44,567 nucleotides of DNA, taken from assembly GCA_033721915.1 (NCBI GenBank), contig JAWWAC010000022.1:1-44567 (forward strand), given 5' to 3'. The stretch's first letter is position 1, and every line of letters begins with the position of its first letter. The DNA is from REBR01 sp033721915. GTDB taxonomy: Bacteria > Pseudomonadota > Gammaproteobacteria > Pseudomonadales > Oleiphilaceae. Under the pieces are notes generated by a model that saw nothing but the letters and a program-made list of their open reading frames with translations, made no database searches and was not told the DNA's origin. Below, piece after piece: positions 23,309 to 31,333 of the stretch. The translations under genes were made by a program, and so were the position numbers.

Positions 23309-23875
23309 TCAGAAAACCCGACGGCGCAGTGCCATCGCCCCCACCCCCAGCACCATCAGCCCCAGCGTCGCTGGGGCTGGTACGCTCACCGGGCTGACCT
23401 TTTCCAGCCCGAAGCCGTTAATGATAAAGCCCGGCTCATACCAGCTGGTCTGGATCCACATGACGGTGCTGGAGAGAGAGTCCAGGTTGTAAATTATCTC
23501 GTCATAGCCAAAGTCCTTGCCCTCCAGCCAGATATCGGCAAAAGGCACAAACACGTCCAGTGACAGGCCGTCCTTTTCGATGGCGCCGCCATGAAACGCC
23601 ACGGTCACCACGTCGTCTTCCGGACCGATGTGCATCAGTGTGTCATCGCGGGTCACCGGATCACCGTCCAGCAGTGAGCTCTGGACAACAAATTCAGTCA
23701 TTTCATGGGTCTGGCTGTCCACGCTGAAGTGGAAATCCAGGCTGTGATCCGTGGCCTGCAAGTTGCCCCGGTCCGTTATTTCGATAATGTCCCTGCTCTG
23801 GTACTGGATAATGGACGCCTGTGCCCCCGCTGCAAAGCAGCAAAACACCAGGGCGCTGGTGGCGATTTTTTTCAT
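23309..23875 (-). CDS. PEP-CTERM sorting-signal protein
   Basis: A 188-aa exported protein. Signal peptide MKKIATSALVFCCFAAGAQAS, a beta-rich body without a known domain (LDFHFSVDSQTHEMTEFVV), and a C-terminal sorting tripartite: the near-PEP motif VPAPATLGL, a hydrophobic helix (MVLGVGAMAL) and the basic end RRRVF. Such tails are cut by exosortase, usually in exopolysaccharide-producing bacteria. No exosortase is in the window. The motif is VPAP rather than VPEP, a common variant. GGAGG precedes the ATG. Confidence 0.87.
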   Translation of the reverse strand: MKKIATSALVFCCFAAGAQASIIQYQSRDIIEITDRGNLQATDHSLDFHFSVDSQTHEMTEFVVQSSLLDGDPVTRDDTLMHIGPEDDVVTVAFHGGAIEKDGLSLDVFVPFADIWLEGKDFGYDEIIYNLDSLSSTVMWIQTSWYEPGFIINGFGLEKVSPVSVPAPATLGLMVLGVGAMALRRRVF

Positions 23876-24184
23876 GACATCCTCCGTGATGAAGATCGAG
23901 GGGTGTGTTTTTCACTGCCATCAGGCCGGTCAGCCCTCCAACCCGCCCTGTCAACAATGGATCAGCAATAAACATACCGGAGTTCATTGAAACGGCCTTG
24001 AACCGGCCTCCAATGATACGGGAGAGCGGCCATGTCTTTTGGACACAGACCACAATGCGGTGATTGTTTGTGAGGACAGGTCGACATTTTCTTATGGATG
24101 AAGAGACCCTAAGCGGGCGTTCATGATCAGCAGGGTGCCATGGGGACGGGGAATGAAAGGGGAGGCCGGGCCATCAGCCACCGC
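23876..24184. other. 309-base intergenic region
   Basis: No gene seen on either strand. It must carry the promoter of the PEP-CTERM gene, and the 3' end of the unknown gene at 24185 faces into it. No clear terminator or palindrome is visible. Confidence 0.4.
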
Positions 24185-24826
24185 CTAGGCGGTGGCATTG
24201 ACCCGGATTTCGTAGTTGCTGCGCTGGCTGTCCATGGGGTTTTCGGCGGTGTTCAACTGCCTTCGCATCTGGTCGTACCGGTGGGCGATGTCCTGCAGGC
24301 CGTTGTTGCCCTCGCTCTCGCTCACCAGGGTTTCAAACAGGTTGTTGCCGGTGCCATAGGCCTGTGAGAGCCGCGAGACATTGTCCAGGTAATCCAGCGT
24401 CGGCTGGTTGACACTGAGCCGGTCGAAGGCGGCCCTGAAAGCCCGGTTCTGGTTCAGGTCGTTTTCCATGCGCGAGCGCTGCTCCGGCGCCAGGTTGCTC
24501 TCCAGTTCCAGCTCGCCCAGGGCGTTCTTGCGGACAGACAGCTTGGTGTCCGGGCTCAGGTTCAGCTCCGAGAGCTTGGTGCGCAGTGTGTCCTTCACAA
24601 AGTCCGCATCCGTGGCCACGCTGCTCTTGTAGTCCCGTATCGGCAGGTTCAGCGTCCGGCGCTGTCTTGCCGCCTGGGCTTCCAGAGTGACATTGTCGCC
24701 GGGCAGGCTGTTGCCGTCCCGGGCCGCCGGGGCCGCGGCGGCCTGTTGCTCAGACGCACGGGCTGTCTGATTCCCTGGCCGGAAGGCCTGGGCACCGAAG
24801 TTCAACGCTGCATCCAGTAATCCCAT
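24185..24826 (-). CDS. Hypothetical protein, 213 aa, possible flagellar regulon member
   Basis: I do not recognise the family. The protein begins MGLLDAALNFGAQAFRPGNQ, runs through an Ala/Gln-rich low-complexity stretch, then a mostly helical charged part (DADFVKDTLRTKLSEL, PEQRSRMENDLNQNRAFRAAF, LSQAYGTGNNLFETLVSE, IAHRYDQMRRQLNTAEN). No signal peptide or membrane segment. Flagellar hook-length, rod or chaperone-like proteins can look like this, but there is no direct evidence. AGGAGTCAGG precedes the ATG at 24826. A sigma-54-like element lies 54 bases upstream, shared in form with two elements in the nearby flagellin region, which is the only functional hint. Confidence 0.6.
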   Translation of the reverse strand: MGLLDAALNFGAQAFRPGNQTARASEQQAAAAPAARDGNSLPGDNVTLEAQAARQRRTLNLPIRDYKSSVATDADFVKDTLRTKLSELNLSPDTKLSVRKNALGELELESNLAPEQRSRMENDLNQNRAFRAAFDRLSVNQPTLDYLDNVSRLSQAYGTGNNLFETLVSESEGNNGLQDIAHRYDQMRRQLNTAENPMDSQRSNYEIRVNATA

Positions 24827-24879
24827 GGTCCTGACTCCTGGCAGTTTTTTGCCGTCATGATGGTTCTCACAGGGGATAA

Positions 24880-24895
24880 TGCAGGTTTCGGGCCA
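24880..24895 (-). promoter_or_regulatory. Weak sigma-54 (-24/-12) promoter candidate
   Basis: Minus strand TGGCCCG-AAAC-CTGCA. The invariant GG and GC are exactly ten bases apart. Two positions differ from TGGCACG-N4-TTGCA. It is about 54 bases before the ATG of the unknown gene, a plausible leader length. Confidence 0.45.
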
Positions 24896-25002
24896 AAAAT
24901 ATGGCAAGTCCCGGTTACTCGCTGGCGCCGTTAGTTCCCTGTCGATAATGACGGGGTATAGTCGGGGGCGAGGGGCAGAGGGAGAAGTCAGGAAAAGTAA
25001 AG

Positions 25003-25079
25003 TGGTGCCCTCGACAGGAATTGAACCTGTGACCTTCCACTTAGGAGGCGGACGCTCTATCCAACTGAGCTACGAGGGC
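25003..25079 (-). tRNA. tRNA-Arg (anticodon CCT)
   Basis: A 77-base tRNA on the minus strand with encoded CCA. Acceptor GCCCTCG/CGAGGGC, D arm GCTCAGTTGGATAGAGC, anticodon stem TCCGC/GTGGA (one G-T pair) with loop CTCCTAA giving anticodon CCT, variable AGGTC, T arm ACAGG-TTCAATT-CCTGT. It reads the codon AGG. Every stem is well paired. Confidence 0.97.
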
Positions 25080-25162
25080 ATCAGGGTGCGTATGGTAGCG
25101 GGGTGGGGCGCCGGCATCAATTGCTTTATCCTCTGACAAGAATCCTTACCGTGAAGCGACTT

Positions 25163-25897
25163 ATGAAAATCTCCGTCATTGTCCCGCTGCTGAACGAAGC
25201 CGACGGCATTGCCACCACTCTGGGGCCCTTGCAGGCCTGGCGGATCGCCGGCCATGAGGTGATTCTTGCGGATGGGGGCAGTCGTGATGCCTCTCGCGAG
25301 GCCGCCAGGGGCCTTTATGACCGCTGGCTGGACGCCCCCCGTGGCCGTGCCCGGCAGATGAACGCCGGGGCGGCACTGGCCCGTGGTGATGTGCTGCTGT
25401 TCCTCCATGCCGACACGGTGCTGCCGGCGGATGCACTGGCACAGCTGCAGGCCTTTGCCGCCAGTGACTCTCTCTGGGGGCGCTTCAATGTGCGCCTCTC
25501 CGGGGGAGGGGCGCTGTTTCGCCTGATCGGTTTCCTGATCAACTGGCGCTCCAGGCTGACCGGAATTGCCACGGGGGATCAGGGGATTTTTGTCCGCGCC
25601 GACCTGTTTCACCGCCTTGGCGGCTTTGCCGATATCCCCCTGATGGAAGACGTTGAGCTTTGCCGACGGCTCAGGGCCCTGGGCCGCCCCAGGTGCATCC
25701 GCGCACGGGCACTGACCAGCAGCCGCCGCTGGCGGGAGCACGGCCCCTGGCGCACCATCTTCCTGATGTGGCGCCTGCGCTGGGAGTACTGGCGGGGCCG
25801 GCCACCGGAGCAGCTGGTAGCCCGTTATGACCGCACTTCCGTGCCGGCGTCTTCCCGCCGGAGTGGAGCACAACAAGGGGTGGACCGTGATTCCTGA
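25163..25897 (+). CDS. Family 2 glycosyltransferase (TIGR04283 type)
   Basis: A 244-aa GT-A fold transferase. ISVIVPLLNEADGI at the N-terminus, nucleotide-binding VILADGGSRDASREAA, ARQMNAGAALARGDVLLFLHADT (DxD-like HAD), then TGDQGIFVRADLFHRLGGF and the acidic base region PLMEDVELCRRLR. This subfamily is named in databases for arsenosugar biosynthesis, but it is common without arsenic genes, and no arsM is visible here. The ATG at 25163 begins the conserved MKISVI; a GTG at 25151 is also possible. It overlaps the next gene by 11 bases, so the two are probably translated together. Confidence 0.85.
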   Translation: MKISVIVPLLNEADGIATTLGPLQAWRIAGHEVILADGGSRDASREAARGLYDRWLDAPRGRARQMNAGAALARGDVLLFLHADTVLPADALAQLQAFAASDSLWGRFNVRLSGGGALFRLIGFLINWRSRLTGIATGDQGIFVRADLFHRLGGFADIPLMEDVELCRRLRALGRPRCIRARALTSSRRWREHGPWRTIFLMWRLRWEYWRGRPPEQLVARYDRTSVPASSRRSGAQQGVDRDS

Positions 25898-26549
25898 CAC
25901 CGATGCACCCGGCAGTACCCTGCTGATCCAGTTCGCCAAATGGCCTGAGCGGGGCCGGGTCAAGACCCGCCTGGCGGCGGCCCTGGGGGAGCAGGGTGCA
26001 CTTGAGGCCCATATTGCCCTGACCCGGGCCGTGCTCGGGCAGTTGCGTGCCACCGGACTGCCGGTGGCCTTCTGGTGGGATCGGCCACTGGCCACGCCGC
26101 CCCCGGAGGCGTCCTCCGTGCTGGCGGAACTCTCGGCCGGGGAGGTGGCACAGGGCTACCAGCAGGGGGCGGATCTGGGGGAGCGCATGAGCCGGGCCCT
26201 GTCCCGGGGGCTTGAGGACCACGCACAGGTGATCATTATCGGCAGTGACTGCCCCTCCGTGGACCCGGAGTACATCGCCGCCGCCCGGTTGGCTCTGATG
26301 CAGCAGGACCTGGTGATGGGGCCTTCCGATGATGGCGGCTACGTATTGATCGGTGCCCGCCGCACCACCCCGTCCATGCTCTCGGACATTGAGTGGGGCA
26401 CCCCCGGGGTTCTGGCACAGACACGGCAGCGGCTCAGTGACTGCGGACTGAGCCACGGGGTGCTGGAGCCGCGCTGGGACGTGGATGAGCCGGCGGACTG
26501 GGAGCGCTTTCTGCGCTGGCGGGCAGAGCGGGCTGTAGACGAGTCTTGA
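25887..26549 (+). CDS. Nucleotidyl/glycosyltransferase (TIGR04282 type)
   Basis: A 220-aa GT-A fold protein of the family usually paired with TIGR04283 proteins. Motifs: LLIQFAKWPERGRVKTRLA (nucleotide-binding), VIIIGSDCPSVDPEYI, and VMGPSDDGGYVLIG. These resemble MobA and CofC-like nucleotidyltransferases. The GTG at 25887 has AAGGGG upstream and overlaps the end of the preceding gene; the longer frame from 25827 lacks family similarity. Substrate unknown. It is followed by a terminator. Confidence 0.83.
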   Translation: MIPDTDAPGSTLLIQFAKWPERGRVKTRLAAALGEQGALEAHIALTRAVLGQLRATGLPVAFWWDRPLATPPPEASSVLAELSAGEVAQGYQQGADLGERMSRALSRGLEDHAQVIIIGSDCPSVDPEYIAAARLALMQQDLVMGPSDDGGYVLIGARRTTPSMLSDIEWGTPGVLAQTRQRLSDCGLSHGVLEPRWDVDEPADWERFLRWRAERAVDES

Positions 26550-26564
26550 TACAAAGGCGCAATG

Positions 26565-26593
26565 AAAAAGGGCAGCCATGGGCTGCCCTTTCT
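26565..26593. terminator. Rho-independent terminator between convergent genes
   Basis: AAAGGGCAGCC (26567-26577), loop ATG, GGCTGCCCTTT (26581-26591): a perfect 11-bp stem flanked by A and T bases. It ends the glycosyltransferase pair (+) and the convergent TPR-methyltransferase gene (-). Confidence 0.85.
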
Positions 26594-26624
26594 TCTGTCC
26601 GCTTGCCGGGTGGCCTCCCGGCGC

Positions 26625-28628
26625 CTAGCGCCGGCGCTGGAAGTACAGGCTCAGCCCGTGCTCAGTGAGGCTGCGCACGCTGCTGCCTGTGCCCTGTGCC
26701 TGCAGCTGCGCCTGTACCGGGCGGGGGGCCAGGTCGTGGCCGTCGTGGTCACGGGCGCGCACCAGTTTCCAGTCCACCTCGTTGCTCAGTGTGCCCATGA
26801 CCTGGCTGATCTGCGCAGGATCCTGGGGGAAGAACCAGCGGCGCCGGCAGCCGGCGGTGGCGTAGAAGTCCGGGTCCGCCAGCAGTTCGCTCCAGGGGGC
26901 CTGGTCGGGATTGTTGAGCACCATGCGACGCAGCCGCTGGATGGTGACGGCCGTGGGGGGCAGCTTGTGGCGCTCCACCATGCGGCGTATGGCCTGGTCC
27001 ACACGGGGGCTGGTGAGCTGTTGGGTGTTGATGTGCAGGACACCGCCGGGCACCAGGGCCTTGCTGACCATGGCGTTGATGGACACGGGCTGGACCCGCC
27101 CGGAGGGCAGTTGTCCCAGTTCCACCATCTGCACCTGGTTGCCGTCGTTGATAAAGCGGCCGGCCAGTGAGTAGGGCCAGAAAACGATGTTCTCCAGGTT
27201 CATCTCACGGGCGCGGCGGGCGGAGTGGGCCAGGTTGGCCAGCTCCTCGTCCACCGCCACCACTTCCACATCGGTAAAGTAGCGGGCCAGTTCCAGTGCC
27301 CTCTGGCCGGAGCCGGCACCGATGAGCAGAATGCGCAGTGTCTCGGGCCATTGCTCCGGGGTGATGCCCAGTGACTGTTCCAGTTCATCCCGCAGGCGCT
27401 GGGGTGTGAAATGGCTGAGGTTGCTGTAGGCGGGCCAGGCGTGGGGCAGGTCGTTGCGCTCCAGAGCCAGCTCCTGCTGCTTTTCCTCGAAGTTCTGCTT
27501 GTAGGCTTCCTCCTCCACCTTGTGGTAGTGGGACACCGCCATCATGGGGCGCATGCCCATGGGCCAGTCGTTCAGCTCTGCCTGTCCCAGATGCACGGCG
27601 TAGGGCTGGTGGAAGAGGGCGCCGTAGAGGCTGCGCAGTATCAGGGCGCCGGCCAGCTCATGGCTGGGGCCGTCACTGGACAGCGATTCCATCAGGGCAC
27701 TGTCCAGCTGCTGCACAAAGAGCTGCTCTTTCCCGCTGGTGAACAGGGCGTAGCCGGTTTTCTCGCCGTAGATGGCCAGTGCCAGGGCCAGCTGTTGCAG
27801 GGATTCACGCAGTTCGCCGGTGGCGGCCACTTCATTGACCAGTGTCGCACGCAGTCGGGTCAGCAGTTTTTCCACCTGGGGGTCCGGCAGCAGTGAGCGC
27901 TCCAGGGCCAGCAGCAACAGTGTGTCCTGTGCGGCGCTGTCCAGCAGCCAACCCTGCGCCTGATCATCCACGCTGTACTGGGCCCGCAGAATGGCGCTGA
28001 CAAAGCGGGCCAGGTTCTGGTGGGGCAGCTCATCCCGTTGCAGCAGGCGGATGGCGTCCAGGGCCAGTGCGCTGTCCGCCTGGTGGATCTCCAGCTGTTC
28101 GGCGCAGGCCATCATACCTTCATAGACCGATGGCCACTCCAGCCCCAGATCCAGCAGGCGGCGGTAATGCAGGTAGGCGCTGTCGAATTCCCCCAGCTGG
28201 CGCCGTGCATGGGCCACACCGGCAAAGGCGGCGGCGGATTGCCGATCCTGCTTCAGTGCCTTGTCGAAAGACTCCAGTGCCGTCTCCGGCTTTCCGGCCA
28301 TCAGGGCCCAATAGCCGTAGTTGGTCAGGATCTGTGGCGAGTCCGGGCTGACTTCCAGTGCCAGCACAAACATCTCACGGGCGGACTCCAGGTGGCCGGC
28401 GTCCATCTCCACACGCCCCAGAAGGCTCAGTGCGTCCGGCTGGGTGGGGTGGGCCTGCAGCACGCTCTGCAGAATATCCCGCACCTGGATCCGGGCCTGT
28501 TTGCGACCGCTGGGTGACAGAGAACCGTCGTTGGATGTGGCATAGAGCGCGTTGGCGTCAATCAGACGGCGGGCCACGGCAGCGGCCTGTTGCCGGTCGA
28601 CGGACTCCAGATGACGTTGTGCTTGCAT
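26625..28628 (-). CDS. TPR protein with a SAM-dependent methyltransferase domain
   Basis: A 667-aa cytosolic protein. The N-terminal 200 residues are TPR repeats (PDALSLLGRVEMDAGHLESA, PQILTNYGYWALMAGKPETA, AAAFAGVAHARRQLGEFDSA). The middle resembles the non-catalytic domain of TPR-methyltransferases. A class I methyltransferase domain follows: motif I LLIGAGSGQRALELARYF, acidic end of strand 2 EVVAVDEELANLAHS, and VPGGVLHINTQQL. It ends with a short extra domain. The target is unknown. It lies directly downstream of the large flagellin on the same strand, with its own sigma-54-like promoter. This makes modification of flagellin or of its glycan a reasonable guess. A terminator separates the two genes. 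Confidence 0.82.
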   Translation of the reverse strand: MQAQRHLESVDRQQAAAVARRLIDANALYATSNDGSLSPSGRKQARIQVRDILQSVLQAHPTQPDALSLLGRVEMDAGHLESAREMFVLALEVSPDSPQILTNYGYWALMAGKPETALESFDKALKQDRQSAAAFAGVAHARRQLGEFDSAYLHYRRLLDLGLEWPSVYEGMMACAEQLEIHQADSALALDAIRLLQRDELPHQNLARFVSAILRAQYSVDDQAQGWLLDSAAQDTLLLLALERSLLPDPQVEKLLTRLRATLVNEVAATGELRESLQQLALALAIYGEKTGYALFTSGKEQLFVQQLDSALMESLSSDGPSHELAGALILRSLYGALFHQPYAVHLGQAELNDWPMGMRPMMAVSHYHKVEEEAYKQNFEEKQQELALERNDLPHAWPAYSNLSHFTPQRLRDELEQSLGITPEQWPETLRILLIGAGSGQRALELARYFTDVEVVAVDEELANLAHSARRAREMNLENIVFWPYSLAGRFINDGNQVQMVELGQLPSGRVQPVSINAMVSKALVPGGVLHINTQQLTSPRVDQAIRRMVERHKLPPTAVTIQRLRRMVLNNPDQAPWSELLADPDFYATAGCRRRWFFPQDPAQISQVMGTLSNEVDWKLVRARDHDGHDLAPRPVQAQLQAQGTGSSVRSLTEHGLSLYFQRRR

Positions 28629-28710
28629 GATCTACCCCTTGTCAGTGTGCAGGTCGGTTCCCGGTGGGCGGCAAGGATCTGCAGTGTTTTTTAGAATCTG
28701 TAAGGTGTAA

Positions 28711-28726
28711 TGCGAAAGGCGTGCCA
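28711..28726 (-). promoter_or_regulatory. Sigma-54 (-24/-12) promoter candidate for the TPR-methyltransferase
   Basis: Minus strand TGGCACG-CCTT-TCGCA. One position differs from TGGCACG-N4-TTGCA, and GG and GC are exactly ten bases apart. It lies 83 bases before the ATG at 28628. Confidence 0.68.
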
Positions 28727-28811
28727 ATGTTCAGGGTCAAGGAGTAGGCAGTAATCGGGTATGGCTTTTCCCGTCAGGACGTCAAGCCATCGAAAGCGAT
28801 TTCGGAGCCGC

Positions 28812-28839
28812 AAAAAAAAGCCGGCACAGGATGCCGGCT
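28812..28839 (-). terminator. Rho-independent terminator of the large flagellin gene
   Basis: On the minus strand AGCCGGCA, loop TCCTG, TGCCGGCT, then a T8 run (A8 on the plus strand at 28812-28819). It begins 38 bases after the flagellin stop. Confidence 0.92.
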
Positions 28840-28877
28840 CTTTTAACAGGCAAGGGCAACTCCCCTTGCTGCTGGCT

Positions 28878-30998
28878 TTAACCCTGCAGCAGCTGCAGTA
28901 CCTGCTGCGGCTGGGCATTGGCCTGGGCCAGTATGGACAGGCCGGCCTGCTGCAGCACCTGGGTGCGGGACAGCTCGGCGGTTTCCGCCGCGAAGTCCGC
29001 ATCCCGGATACGGGAGTTGGCGGCAGTCAGGTTCTCCGAAGCGATCTCCTGGTTCTGGATGGTGGACTCGAAGCGGTTCTGGATGGCACCCAGTGTGGCC
29101 CTCTGGCGGTTCACTGTGTCCAGGGCGTTGTCAATGGCACCGATGGCCTTGTTGGCACCGTCCACGGTGGAGATGTCCACGTCCCGCAGTAACTGGCCTG
29201 CCTCGTTGCTGCCGTAGTTGCCCACTTCAAAGCCCGCCGAGAGGTTGTTGCCGGTCAGTGTGCCGATTTCGATGCGGCCGGCGGACTCCAGTGCGATGGA
29301 GGCGCGCTGGATCTGGCCATTGGCAATGCCAACATTGTCGGCCGCCGCGTCAAAGCCGAAATCCGCCGCCGTGTAATTGGCTTCGGCATCGGCGAAGTCA
29401 CTGACGGCCACGTTACGGCCATCCTCGGCCACCAGACGGAATGTGTCGTTGCCATCCACCGAGAACGCCTCCGCAGAGACCCCGGTCAGGCCGGAACGGG
29501 CATTGACGGCACTGACAATGGCCTGCTGTTTGGTGGCCGGTGTGGCGGCTGCATCAAAGGAAACCGCAATTTCAACGCCATTGATCTGGAAGGTGGCATT
29601 GGCGGCGCCATTATCGGCAATGGCCTGTCCTGGCAGAAACGTGGGGTTGGTGGAGGCGGTAATCCCCGTGGCTTCGGAAGAGTCGTTAATGGCCGCTGCC
29701 TTGGCGATGGCGCTGGAGGCCGGGTCGGTTTCCACGGGAGAGGCGGTATCCGAGGAGTCCACGCTCTTGCCAATGGGCACTCCGTTCAGTGTGATATCAC
29801 CGCTGTCCATGGGAGCCGCTCCAACCACCTGTCCGGCGGCACCGCTGTTGGTGCCGCTGAAGGAGCCGATCTGGAAGCCGGCACGGCTGATATCCCCTTC
29901 ACTGTCCAGCTCAATGTCACGGCCATCATCAGAGATCAGGGTGTAGGTACCGGTGTAGGTCCGCAGTGTATCCGGGTCGCCATTGGGTGAGTTGGTGGTC
30001 GGAGGCAGACCGAAGTTGGCGGCGGTATCAGTGGCCGGCCCTTCAATGGTGATATTGCGCCCATCGGCCGCGGTCAGCTCGATACCCACCGTGGGGTCGC
30101 CGTTAAAGGACGCTTCCACGCCGGTCTGGCCGGAGAATTTGTTGACCTTTTCCACCACCCCATTCAGGAAGCCTTCCAGGTCGTCGGTGGTGCCGGGCGG
30201 CAGTTCAATGTCCACGCCGTTCAGCGTGATGGTAGCGGGAGCGGTCTGCACGGCGGCCACGGAAGAGCCGGTGACGCTGGTCTCGTTGACCACGGCACTG
30301 ATGCCGGACTGCTCGGTCCGTTCATTCACCGCAGCGGCCTTGGCAATGGCGCTGGCGTTGTTACCGGCAAAGGAGGTGATGTCGTTGCCCGCCTCGGAGG
30401 CCGGTATTGAAAAACCGTTTATCACCAGATCGCCGCCCTGAAGGGGAAATGGCGAGGGGGAGGAGGTGATGCCATCGGTGGCGGCACTGCCCAGTGTGTC
30501 CAGTGTGGTGCCGGCGATGTTCACGTCCACGGTCTCGCCCCGGTTGGCACCGATCTGGAAGAAGGCGGAGTCAAAGGAGCCGTCCAGCAGCTTGGTGCCG
30601 TTGAAGTTGGTCTGTTCCGCCACGCGGCCAATCTCTTTCTTGAGCTGCTGCACTTCCTCGTTCAGCGACTCACGGTCTGCACGGCTGTTGGTGCCGTTGG
30701 CGGACTGCAGGGCCAGATCCCGGATGCGCTGCAGGTTTTCCGTCATGGAGCCCAGTGCGCCCTCCGCTGTCTGGGCCAGTGAAACACCGTCGTTGGCATT
30801 ACGGATGGCCACTTCCAGACCCCGTGTCTGGGAAGAGAACCGGGTGGAGATGGCCAGGCCGGCCGCATCGTCCGAGGCGCTGTTGATACGCAGCCCGGAG
30901 GACAGGCGCTCCAGGGCCTGCTGGCCCTGAGACTGGCTGTTGGCCAGGTTCCGCTGGGCATTAATGGAAGCGATATTGGTGTTGATGATCTGAGACAT
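28878..30998 (-). CDS. fliC: Large flagellin (706 aa)
   Basis: Filament protein exported by the flagellar secretion system, with no Sec signal. The conserved N-terminal D0/D1 (SQIINTNIASINAQRNLANS, RLSSGLRINSASDDAAGLAI) and C-terminal D1/D0 (TLGAIQNRFESTIQNQ, SRIRDADFAAETAELSR, ILAQANAQPQQVLQLLQ) are intact. The centre (about 175-615) is greatly enlarged. It contains four related modules, each opening with an 'ING/LNG' strand (DLVINGFSI, TITLNGVDI, DITLNGVPI, TFQINGVEI), like the flagellin hook-IN motif. Two of them also carry near-repeats AIAKAAAVNERTEQSGI and AIAKAAAINDSSEATGI. GGAGAG precedes the ATG. A sigma-54-like promoter lies upstream, so this may be the early or core flagellin. Confidence 0.95.
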   Translation of the reverse strand: MSQIINTNIASINAQRNLANSQSQGQQALERLSSGLRINSASDDAAGLAISTRFSSQTRGLEVAIRNANDGVSLAQTAEGALGSMTENLQRIRDLALQSANGTNSRADRESLNEEVQQLKKEIGRVAEQTNFNGTKLLDGSFDSAFFQIGANRGETVDVNIAGTTLDTLGSAATDGITSSPSPFPLQGGDLVINGFSIPASEAGNDITSFAGNNASAIAKAAAVNERTEQSGISAVVNETSVTGSSVAAVQTAPATITLNGVDIELPPGTTDDLEGFLNGVVEKVNKFSGQTGVEASFNGDPTVGIELTAADGRNITIEGPATDTAANFGLPPTTNSPNGDPDTLRTYTGTYTLISDDGRDIELDSEGDISRAGFQIGSFSGTNSGAAGQVVGAAPMDSGDITLNGVPIGKSVDSSDTASPVETDPASSAIAKAAAINDSSEATGITASTNPTFLPGQAIADNGAANATFQINGVEIAVSFDAAATPATKQQAIVSAVNARSGLTGVSAEAFSVDGNDTFRLVAEDGRNVAVSDFADAEANYTAADFGFDAAADNVGIANGQIQRASIALESAGRIEIGTLTGNNLSAGFEVGNYGSNEAGQLLRDVDISTVDGANKAIGAIDNALDTVNRQRATLGAIQNRFESTIQNQEIASENLTAANSRIRDADFAAETAELSRTQVLQQAGLSILAQANAQPQQVLQLLQG

Positions 30999-31087
30999 AA
31001 TGCTCTCCGTCCTCTATCGCCGGTTGTGCCCAGTGTGTTTGGCTCCAGGACCGGCAAGGTCATTGAAAGTTATCCTGCCTGCTCCCA

Positions 31088-31103
31088 TGCTAGTGTCGTG
31101 CCA
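31088..31103 (-). promoter_or_regulatory. Sigma-54 (-24/-12) promoter candidate for the large flagellin
   Basis: Minus strand TGGCACG-ACAC-TAGCA. One mismatch to TGGCACG-N4-TTGCA and exact ten-base GG-GC spacing. It is 90 bases before the flagellin ATG, giving a leader of roughly 75-80 bases. Confidence 0.75.
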
Positions 31104-31237
31104 ACATTGTTAAATTTTCTTCATTATATTGATTTATATGGATTATTTTTATTTTACAGAATGCCCGGCCAGATCTTGTTGCCGGCTTAATGGCGGGCGA
31201 GGGGCAGGCGATTGCCGCTTTTTTATCCAGCCTGGCA

Positions 31238-31264
31238 TTCAGTAATGGCGTATTACGCCGATAA
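31238..31264 (+). promoter_or_regulatory. Partial sigma-28 promoter candidate for flagellin 2
   Basis: A perfect -10 GCCGATAA (31257-31264) with a poor -35 (TTCA at 15-base spacing instead of TAAA). It lies about 70 bases before the ATG of the second flagellin. Confidence 0.45.
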
Positions 31265-31333
31265 ACGAACAAGCCCCAAAGCGATGGTGGCCGATAGGGA
31301 CACAATTCGAGCCCTCCACTGGACGAGCTTCTG

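Larger units (their letters stand above)
30999..31333. other. 335-base intergenic region between divergent flagellin genes
   Basis: No gene seen. The stretch 31108-31160 is very A+T-rich compared with its surroundings, as is usual upstream of strongly expressed genes. It holds the sigma-54-like site for the minus-strand flagellin and a partial sigma-28-like site for the plus-strand one. Confidence 0.6.

Noticed and set aside
29377..30930. Long plus-strand frames opposite the large flagellin
   Set aside because: Low-complexity Ser/Ala/Pro-rich translations mirroring flagellin codons. The flagellin is unmistakable.
30999..31021. Sigma-28-like GGCGATAG just before the large flagellin
   Set aside because: Transcription from it would start after the ribosome-binding site. 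The sigma-54-like site further upstream fits better.
31234..31260. DNA inversion system between the divergent flagellins
   Set aside because: No long inverted repeats flank the intergenic region and no invertase gene is present.
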